Below, one piece after another: positions 1-3,827 of a DNA stretch of 5,824 nucleotides. The notes under the pieces were generated by a model that did not search any database, was not told where the DNA came from, and was given only the letters and a program-made list of their open reading frames with translations. A program made the position numbers and the translations under genes. Source of the DNA: an uncultured Ruminococcus sp. (GTDB lineage Bacteria > Bacillota > Clostridia > Oscillospirales > CAG-272); NCBI GenBank assembly GCA_902778985.1, contig CACYZS010000078.1:1-5824 (forward strand), given 5' to 3'. The first letter of the stretch is position 1; every line of letters starts with the position of its first letter.

Positions 1-61
1 GCCGCACGGCGCCGTCTTCACGTTCAGTTTGCCCGCCGGGGAGGTGAAAACAGATGGCTAA
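1..61 (+). CDS. kdpD: Sensor kinase KdpD, C-terminal end only (repeat copy)
   Basis: This is the last part of the kdpD frame, entering at the window edge and stopping at TAA 59-61. It encodes the end of the HATPase domain and finishes in ...PAGEVKTDG. It is the same sequence as the end of the complete kdpD at 3828-5786, not a second gene, because the window ends overlap. The stop lies inside the start region of kdpE: the shared bases ATGGCTAA (54-61) hold both the kdpE start and the kdpD stop, which suggests translational coupling. Confidence 0.9.
   Translation, partial: PHGAVFTFSLPAGEVKTDG
38..46 (+). promoter_or_regulatory. Ribosome binding site of kdpE
   Basis: GGGGAGGTG lies 7 nt before the ATG at 54 and inside the end of the kdpD coding sequence. 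It fixes the kdpE start and supports coupled translation of kdpD and kdpE. Confidence 0.8.
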
Positions 62-746
62 CCCTTTGATCCTCGTGGTCGAGGACGATCCCCCGATCCG
101 GAACCTGATCGCCGTCACCCTGAAGGCGCACGGGTACGACTATCTCACCGCGTCGACAGGCGACGCCGCGATCATGCAGGCGTCGTCGCACAATCCCGAC
201 GTGGTCTTTCTCGATCTCGGACTGCCGGACGTGGACGGGATCGAGGTGATCCGACGCATCCGCACCTGGTCGGATCTGCCGATCATCGTCATCAGCGCGA
301 GAAGCGAGGATAAGGACAAGATCGACGCGCTCGACGCCGGCGCGGACGACTATCTCACCAAGCCCTTCTCGGTCGAGGAACTGCTCGCGCGGCTCCGCGT
401 GATGCAGCGCAGGATCGCCGCTATCCGGGCGTCGAACAACGAGCCGGTGTTTGTAAACGGTCCCCTGAAGATCGACTACGCGACGGGGTGCGTCTACCTT
501 GACGACGCAGAAGTTCACCTGACGCCCATCGAATACAAACTGCTCTGTCTGCTGGCGCAGAACGCGGGGAAGGTGCTGACGCACTCGTTCATCACGCACA
601 AGATCTGGGGCGCGGCGTGGGAGAGTAACGTCGCGTCGCTTCGGGTGTTTATGGCGACGCTGCGGAAGAAGATTGAGCCGACGCCGTCCTCCCCCCAACT
701 CATCCAAACCCATATAGGCATCGGCTACCGTATGCTACGGATCTGA
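54..746 (+). CDS. kdpE: OmpR/PhoB-family response regulator KdpE
   Basis: This 230-residue cytoplasmic transcription factor is the output partner of KdpD. The N-terminal receiver domain (about 4-115) has the acidic pair D11/D12, phospho-acceptor D54 in FLDLGLPD, S81 at the switch Ser/Thr position, Y100, and K103 in the KPF motif. A winged-helix DNA-binding domain follows (about 134-228), with LTPIEYKLL, the recognition-helix stretch LRVFMATLRKKIE and the terminal wing GIGYRM. Length and layout are normal for KdpE. The ATG at 54 has a good Shine-Dalgarno and overlaps the kdpD stop by 8 bp. The adjacent KdpD-type kinase makes KdpE more likely than another OmpR-family member. Its probable target is the ktrB promoter next in line around the unit (inference). 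A terminator follows about 115 bp after the stop. Confidence 0.93.
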   Translation: MANPLILVVEDDPPIRNLIAVTLKAHGYDYLTASTGDAAIMQASSHNPDVVFLDLGLPDVDGIEVIRRIRTWSDLPIIVISARSEDKDKIDALDAGADDYLTKPFSVEELLARLRVMQRRIAAIRASNNEPVFVNGPLKIDYATGCVYLDDAEVHLTPIEYKLLCLLAQNAGKVLTHSFITHKIWGAAWESNVASLRVFMATLRKKIEPTPSSPQLIQTHIGIGYRMLRI

Positions 747-860
747 GTTGACGCGCGGATTTCAGCGCAGACCGAAAAACAAAAAGGGATTATGGTTTTA
801 ATCTGTTGATGCTTTTCGCCGCGCTTGAAGATCCTGCATAGTAAAATGCATTTAAGGTTG

Positions 861-899
861 AAAACCGCCCGCGGTTCCGCGGACGGTTTTCTCTTTTTA
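861..899 (+). terminator. Rho-independent terminator after kdpE
   Basis: The left arm 861-873 (AAAACCG, one mismatch, then CCGCG) pairs with the right arm 878-890, closing on a 4-nt loop. The tract CTCTTTTTA at 891-899 follows. GC-rich stem plus T-run is the classic intrinsic terminator. It ends the ktrB-kdpE transcript and would insulate the repeat region from read-through. Confidence 0.9.
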
Positions 900-920
900 T
901 TGTATTTTTGTTTTTCTATC

Positions 921-972
921 CGCGTTTGCGCCCCTTCGGAGTATGTATATACACCTTCAGGGCGCAAACGCG
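921..972. repeat. Perfect 13-bp inverted repeat with palindromic AT-rich centre
   Basis: The arm CGCGTTTGCGCCC (921-933) is repeated in exact reverse complement at 960-972. The 26-nt loop contains the palindrome TGTATATACA (944-953). No T-run follows, so it is not a typical terminator. It could form a cruciform, be a protein-binding dyad, be a second processing hairpin, or be the remnant of a small palindromic element. Function is unknown. Confidence 0.75.
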
Positions 973-1055
973 AATTCTGCATCTGCCTGCGCTCGTCAAG
1001 GCGGCATTTGCTGGCGCGGTTAGTTTTTAAATGTTACCGAACGCGCAAGCGGTAG

Positions 1056-1077
1056 GGGACGGCGTCCTCAACGTCCC
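1056..1077. repeat. Hairpin GGGACG...CGTCCC
   Basis: GGGACG (1056-1061) pairs with CGTCCC (1072-1077). An alternative inner pairing GGACG (1057-1061) with CGTCC (1063-1067) is also possible. The pattern resembles GC-rich interspersed palindromes seen in intergenic DNA of uncultured Clostridia; that likeness is from memory, not from a search. Confidence 0.5.
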
Positions 1078-1094
1078 GTCTGGCGCGAGTGGAT

Positions 1095-1100
1095 TATAAT
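1095..1100 (+). promoter_or_regulatory. Isolated TATAAT, possible -10 element
   Basis: This is a perfect -10 hexamer with no -35 match at 16-18 bp upstream and no TG extension. If active, it would transcribe the hairpin-rich stretch towards ktrB and give it a leader of about 380 nt. Evidence is weak. Confidence 0.25.
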
Positions 1101-1111
1101 AGTTTCCGAAC

Positions 1112-1221
1112 GCCGCGTGTTGCGCGGCTCCGAGGATCTGCGTTTTTTCACACGCCGCGCGTTGCGCGGCTTCGCTTTTGAATATTCACGCCGCGCAGGG
1201 GGAAGGGGCGTCCCGCGCGGC
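1112..1221. repeat. Three GCCGCG-type hairpins in a row
   Basis: The first hairpin is GCCGCG (1112-1117) with CGCGGC (1123-1128). The second is GCCGCGC (1154-1160) with GCGCGGC (1164-1170), a perfect 7-bp stem with loop GTT. The third is 1190-1200 with 1212-1221, the same GCCGCGC arm plus a GGG/CCC extension with one bulged A. The first two share a longer unit with flanks (cgccgcg, 3-4 variable bases, gcgcggct, cg), so they are probably copies of one palindrome. The third runs directly into the ACATCATT array. Confidence 0.65.
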
Positions 1222-1371
1222 ACATCATTAGGCGGGAGCGCGAAGGCGGTCCCGCCTACATCATTAGGGCAAAGCCCTACATCATTGGGTGCTTGCGCCC
1301 ACATCATTGTTGCGCCTTGCGCCCACATCATTAGTCCCGGGGGGCTACATCATTGTTGCGCACGGCGCAAC
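1222..1371. repeat. Six-unit ACATCATT / hairpin array
   Basis: The 8-mer ACATCATT occurs exactly six times, at 1222, 1258, 1279, 1301, 1325 and 1347 (spacing 36, 21, 22, 24 and 22). After each copy comes a different small inverted repeat: AGGCGGGA/TCCCGCCT with a 12-nt loop; AGGGC/GCCCT with loop AAA; GGGTGC/GCGCCC (one wobble); a degenerate GCGC/GCGC; AGTCC/GGGCT (one wobble); and GTTGCGC/GCGCAAC. Stems differ in sequence but mostly keep complementarity, so the pairing appears to be conserved rather than the bases. The array ends 74 bp before the ktrB -10 box. It is not a CRISPR: units are too short and spacers are palindromic. Function is unknown; options are structured RNA, a REP/MITE-like cluster or a protein-binding array. 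Confidence 0.85.
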
Positions 1372-1386
1372 ACGTTCCTCCTCGTC

Positions 1387-1403
1387 TTAACACAATCTTA
1401 ATG
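1387..1403 (+). promoter_or_regulatory. Candidate KdpE-binding direct repeat
   Basis: TTAACA (1387-1392) and TTAATG (1398-1403) are spaced 6-N5-6. The longer match TCTTAA repeats at 1385 and 1396, exactly 11 bp apart, one helical turn. OmpR/PhoB-family regulators bind such head-to-tail repeats. E. coli KdpE sites are also T-rich direct repeats lying just upstream of -35. The site sits about 41 bp before the ktrB -10 box. Binding by the KdpE encoded here is an inference. Confidence 0.45.
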
Positions 1404-1444
1404 CCGGGAGCAAATCTCTCACGCGGTCTTTATGCGGGGTGTAC

Positions 1445-1450
1445 TATAAT
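1445..1450 (+). promoter_or_regulatory. -10 element of the ktrB promoter
   Basis: TATAAT lies 34 nt before the chosen ktrB start, giving a short leader of about 28 nt. No -35 match is found at 16-18 bp spacing (1421-1428 reads ACGCGGTC), which fits an activator-dependent promoter using the direct repeat upstream. The short leader leaves no room for a riboswitch unless transcription starts further upstream. Confidence 0.6.
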
Positions 1451-1469
1451 GGAAGCGTAGAACGGGAGA

Positions 1470-1477
1470 AAGGGGGT
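1470..1477 (+). promoter_or_regulatory. Ribosome binding site deciding the ktrB start
   Basis: AAGGGGGT differs from AAGGAGGT at one position. It ends 7 nt before GTG 1485 but only 1 nt before the in-frame GTG 1479. The spacing favours 1485 as the start. Confidence 0.6.
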
Positions 1478-1484
1478 AGTGCGC

Positions 1485-2813
1485 GTGGGACTGCTCAAAA
1501 GAAAACTGTCGCCGTTCCAAATGATTTTGCTCGGCTTTGCCGTCGTCATTCTGCTCGGCGCGCTGCTCCTGGTGCTGCCCGTCGCGTCGAAGACGGGCGG
1601 CGGGACGTCGTTTCTCGACGCGCTGTTCACGTCTGCGTCCGCCGTTTGCGTGACCGGGTTGGTCGTGTTCGATACGGCGACCAAATGGACGCTGTTCGGG
1701 CAGATCGTGATCCTGATCCTGATCCAGATCGGGGGGATCGGCGTCGTGACGCTCGCGACGTCGCTCGCGGTTCTGTCGGGGAAGAAGATCGGCATTTACG
1801 GCAGAGAGACCGTGAAGAACGCGCTCTCCGCGCCGAACGTCGGCGGCGTCGTCCGGCTGACGTCTTTCGTCGTTAAGGGCTGCTTTATCGTCGAGTTGAT
1901 CGGCGTTCTGGCGCTGTTGCCGGTCTTTTGCCGGGACTTTGGCGCCGAGGGGATCTGGCTCGCGATCTTCCATTCGGTGTCGGCGTTCTGCAACGCGGGG
2001 TTCGATCTGATGGGGGATAAGACCGGGGAATTCTCTTCGTTTACGGGCTACGCCGCGCAGCCGGTCGTCAACGCGACGCTGATCCTTCTGATCGTCGTCG
2101 GGGGGATCGGGTTCCTCGTCTGGGAGGACGTTTGCCGGAACAAATGGAGAGTGAACCGCTACCGGACGCAGAGCAAGGTGGTTCTGCTCACCTCGGCGAT
2201 CCTGATCTTTTTTCCCGCCCTCTACTTCTTCTTTTTCGAGTTCGGGGGGCTGCCCTTCGGGCGGCGGTTGGCGGTCTCGGTCTTTCAGGCGGTCACGCCG
2301 AGGACTGCGGGGTTCAATACCGCGGAGGTGGCGGGGTTCGGCGACGCGGGGCGTGGTGTGTTGACCGTTCTGATGCTGGTCGGCGGTTCGCCGGGTTCGA
2401 CCGCGGGGGGCATGAAGACCACGACCCTCGCCGTCCTGTTCGCGTCCGCGGTGGCGGTGTTCCAAAAGAAGGACAACGCCGAACTGATGCGGCGGCGGAT
2501 CGACGATACCACGGTCAAGAGCGCGGCGGCGATCCTGCTTCTGTATCTGACCATCTTCTTCTGCGGCGGGACGGTCATCAGCGCGGTCGAGGGGCTGCCC
2601 ATCGGGGTATGTCTGTTCGAGGCGGCGTCTGCGGTCGGGACGGTGGGGCTGACCACCGGGATCACGCCGACGCTCGGCGCCGTGTCCAAACTGATTTTGA
2701 TCGGTTCCATGTATTTCGGCCGCGTGGGCGGGCTCACGCTGATCTACGCGGCGTTCGGCGGCGCGAAAAAGCCGCTCTCAAAACTGCCGTCGGATACGGT
2801 GGCGGTAGGATAA
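1485..2813 (+). CDS. ktrB: Ktr/Trk potassium channel subunit KtrB
   Basis: This 442-residue polytopic membrane protein of the TrkH/KtrB superfamily carries K+ (often Na+-stimulated) inward across the cytoplasmic membrane. Four membrane-pore-membrane repeats are visible from their filter loops: SAVCVTGLV (Gly58), SAFCNAGFD (Gly172), TPRTAGFNT (Gly276) and GTVGLTTG (Gly388), each with the filter glycine. The Gly/Ser-rich stretch from residue 300 (GGSPGSTAGGMKT) is the intramembrane gating loop typical of this family. Length is that of Bacillota KtrB. GTG 1485 is preferred over GTG 1479 because of Shine-Dalgarno spacing. The stop overlaps the ktrA ribosome binding site and ktrA begins 12 nt later, so the two subunits are co-translated from one message. 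The symbol trkH would be an alternative; the KtrA-sized partner favours ktrB. Confidence 0.93.
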   Translation: MGLLKRKLSPFQMILLGFAVVILLGALLLVLPVASKTGGGTSFLDALFTSASAVCVTGLVVFDTATKWTLFGQIVILILIQIGGIGVVTLATSLAVLSGKKIGIYGRETVKNALSAPNVGGVVRLTSFVVKGCFIVELIGVLALLPVFCRDFGAEGIWLAIFHSVSAFCNAGFDLMGDKTGEFSSFTGYAAQPVVNATLILLIVVGGIGFLVWEDVCRNKWRVNRYRTQSKVVLLTSAILIFFPALYFFFFEFGGLPFGRRLAVSVFQAVTPRTAGFNTAEVAGFGDAGRGVLTVLMLVGGSPGSTAGGMKTTTLAVLFASAVAVFQKKDNAELMRRRIDDTTVKSAAAILLLYLTIFFCGGTVISAVEGLPIGVCLFEAASAVGTVGLTTGITPTLGAVSKLILIGSMYFGRVGGLTLIYAAFGGAKKPLSKLPSDTVAVG

Positions 2814-2819
2814 GGAGGT
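2812..2819 (+). promoter_or_regulatory. Ribosome binding site of ktrA
   Basis: A perfect AAGGAGGT starts within the ktrB stop codon (TAA 2811-2813) and lies 6 nt before ATG 2826. This implies efficient, probably coupled translation of the channel and its gating subunit. Confidence 0.85.
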
Positions 2820-2825
2820 AACGGT

Positions 2826-3479
2826 ATGAAAACCAAATCGATCCTTCTGATCGGGCTCGGACGGTTCGGGCGGTATATCGCCCTGAAACTGCACGAACTC
2901 GGGCACGAGGTGATGGCGGTCGACAACAACGAGGAGCGCGTCAACGACGTGATGGGCTTCGTTACCGACGGACAGATCGGGGACACCACCAACGAGGCGT
3001 TCTTGAAGTCCCTCGGGATCAAGGATTACGACGTCTGTATCGTCTCGATCGGCGGCGACTTCCAGAGTTCGCTTGAAACGACGTGTCTGCTCAAGGAACT
3101 GGGCGCGAAAAAGGTGGTCTCGCGCGCCGAACAGGACGTGCAGGCAAAGTTTTTGCTCCGCAACGGCGCCGACGAGATCATCTATCCCGAAAAGCAGTTG
3201 GCGGCGTGGACGGCGATCCGGTACAGTTCGGACAACGTCCTCGACTACATCGATCTCGGCGGTTCGGGCTCGATCTTCGAGGTGTCGGTCCCCGCCGATT
3301 GGAGAGGGAAGACCATCGTTCAGATCGACATCCGGAAGAAATACAAGGTCAACATTATCGCCGTCCGGGAAAACGGCAAGATCAACGCGGTCGTTACCCC
3401 GGATATGGTGATGAAGGAAGAAATGTCGCTTCTTGTTTTCGGAGAATACAACGCGATCAAGAAGTGCTTTAACCTGTAA
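2826..3479 (+). CDS. ktrA: Ktr potassium uptake regulatory subunit KtrA (RCK)
   Basis: This 217-residue cytoplasmic protein should form an octameric gating ring under KtrB, as known for the family. The RCK_N Rossmann domain (about 1-125) has GLGRFG (G10, G12, G15) and the acidic D33 ending strand 2 (AVDNN), which bind ATP/ADP or NAD(H). The RCK_C domain (about 137-217) follows. R170 and N176 in DIRKKYKVNIIAV appear to match residues that contact cyclic di-AMP in the S. aureus KtrA RCK_C structure (from memory, approximate alignment). Cyclic di-AMP inhibition of this channel is therefore plausible. One RCK_N/RCK_C pair and this length fit KtrA, not the doubled TrkA of proteobacteria. It follows ktrB by 12 nt and precedes the small membrane protein by 29 nt, with no terminator between. 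Confidence 0.93.
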   Translation: MKTKSILLIGLGRFGRYIALKLHELGHEVMAVDNNEERVNDVMGFVTDGQIGDTTNEAFLKSLGIKDYDVCIVSIGGDFQSSLETTCLLKELGAKKVVSRAEQDVQAKFLLRNGADEIIYPEKQLAAWTAIRYSSDNVLDYIDLGGSGSIFEVSVPADWRGKTIVQIDIRKKYKVNIIAVRENGKINAVVTPDMVMKEEMSLLVFGEYNAIKKCFNL

Positions 3480-3493
3480 AGCGGAACGAACCG

Positions 3494-3503
3494 AAAGGAG
3501 GTG
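3494..3503 (+). promoter_or_regulatory. Ribosome binding site of the small membrane protein gene
   Basis: AAAGGAGGTG is a near-ideal Shine-Dalgarno 5 nt before ATG 3509. It is one of the strongest in the window and the main evidence that the short frame is a real gene. Confidence 0.8.
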
Positions 3504-3508
3504 CCGCG

Positions 3509-3754
3509 ATGGTAGTCGTGATCGTACTGTCGGTTCTCGGCGTGATGGTCTTCGGCTTTTTCCTCGTGAAACGCATGGACGTTTTCTTAAAGAAGAACGG
3601 AGCGGCGCCCGAACGGGCGGGGCGCGACGGGGACGCGTCGGCGTCCGAAAAGTCCGACGCCGCGCGCAGCAGGCGGGAATTCGAGCGGGAAGGCGTCTGG
3701 ATCCGGGAAGAGAAAAAGGACGCGCGCGAACCGAAAAAGAGGAAGGACGAATAA
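3509..3754 (+). CDS. Small single-helix membrane protein of unknown function
   Basis: I do not recognise a named family. The 81-residue product has one hydrophobic helix at about residues 2-20, followed by KRMDVFLKKN and then a long, highly charged, probably disordered tail rich in Arg, Lys, Glu and Asp. A positively charged segment right after the helix suggests an N-out, C-in orientation. An excellent ribosome binding site, a position 29 nt after ktrA on the same strand and no terminator before it support a real gene in the operon. It is much longer than KdpF (about 30 residues), the small Kdp peptide, and does not look like it. Placed between the channel genes and the sensor kinase, it could be an accessory subunit of KtrB/KtrA or a link to KdpD. 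That is inference only. Confidence 0.75.
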   Translation: MVVVIVLSVLGVMVFGFFLVKRMDVFLKKNGAAPERAGRDGDASASEKSDAARSRREFEREGVWIREEKKDAREPKKRKDE

Positions 3755-3761
3755 TAAAGAG

Positions 3762-3790
3762 TGGATTTTTCACCCGGAATATGGTATAAT
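3762..3790 (+). promoter_or_regulatory. Internal promoter of kdpD-kdpE
   Basis: TATAAT (3785-3790) carries a TGG extension (TGG at 3782-3784, extended -10) and lies 17 bp after TGGATT (3762-3767), a 3-of-6 match to TTGACA. It sits in the 73-bp gap before kdpD. It would give the two-component system its own basal expression independent of the ktrB promoter. Confidence 0.7.
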
Positions 3791-3827
3791 CGAAGTACCG
3801 AACGAAGAGAGGGGGGCGACGTGCCGA

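Larger units (their letters stand above)
1..99. repeat. Terminal direct repeat, left copy (contig overlap)
   Basis: These 99 bases are identical to 5726-5824, base for base. They cover the last codons of kdpD and the first 15 codons of kdpE, so they are ordinary coding sequence and not a mobile-element end. The simplest reading is that the sequence closes on itself with a true unit of 5725 bp. A length of 99 is also an odd k-mer size commonly used by metagenome assemblers, which would leave exactly such an overlap on a circular path. Circular molecule versus tandem repeat cannot be decided from the sequence alone. Confidence 0.95.
747..1484. other. 738-bp non-coding intergenic region between kdpE and ktrB
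   Basis: No convincing gene is present. The open frames across it lack ribosome binding sites, have low-complexity translations and run through the hairpins. From left to right it holds about 110 bp of unremarkable DNA with an AT-rich patch, a terminator (861-899), a long inverted repeat (921-972), about 80 bp with nothing recognised, a hairpin (1056-1077), an isolated TATAAT (1095-1100), three GCCGCG hairpins (1112-1221), the ACATCATT array (1222-1371), a direct repeat (1387-1403) and the ktrB promoter and RBS. It is the only substantial non-coding DNA in the unit, so any replication origin or recombination site would be sought here first. Confidence 0.8.

Noticed and set aside
24..713. A 229-codon minus-strand frame over kdpE
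   Set aside because: It mirrors kdpE, whose receiver and winged-helix motifs are unambiguous; the antisense product has no recognisable domain.
1222..1371. A CRISPR array
   Set aside because: Repeats are only 8 bp, intervals are 13-28 bp and palindromic, and no cas gene is present.
1355..1371. An integron attC-like site (GTTGCGC...GCGCAAC)
   Set aside because: The arms do not fit the GTTRRRY/RYYYAAC core, there is no integrase, and the palindrome is one unit of the local array.
1068..1401. Open frames on both strands through the hairpin array, with repeated NDVG in the minus-strand translation
   Set aside because: The peptide repeat is simply the translation of the ACATCATT units; there is no ribosome binding site and no family likeness.
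1100..1484. A c-di-AMP (ydaO) or other riboswitch controlling ktrB, as in B. subtilis ktrAB
   Set aside because: I could not find the conserved ydaO core, and the likely promoter at 1445 gives a leader too short to hold one.
1419..2465. A 348-codon open frame on the minus strand over ktrB
   Set aside because: The product is low-complexity, rich in Arg, Asp, Gln and Glu, with no fold signature, and is fully antisense to the KtrB filter motifs.
3480..3508. A terminator between ktrA and the small gene
   Set aside because: No stem-loop with T-run is present in the 29-bp gap; transcription probably continues.
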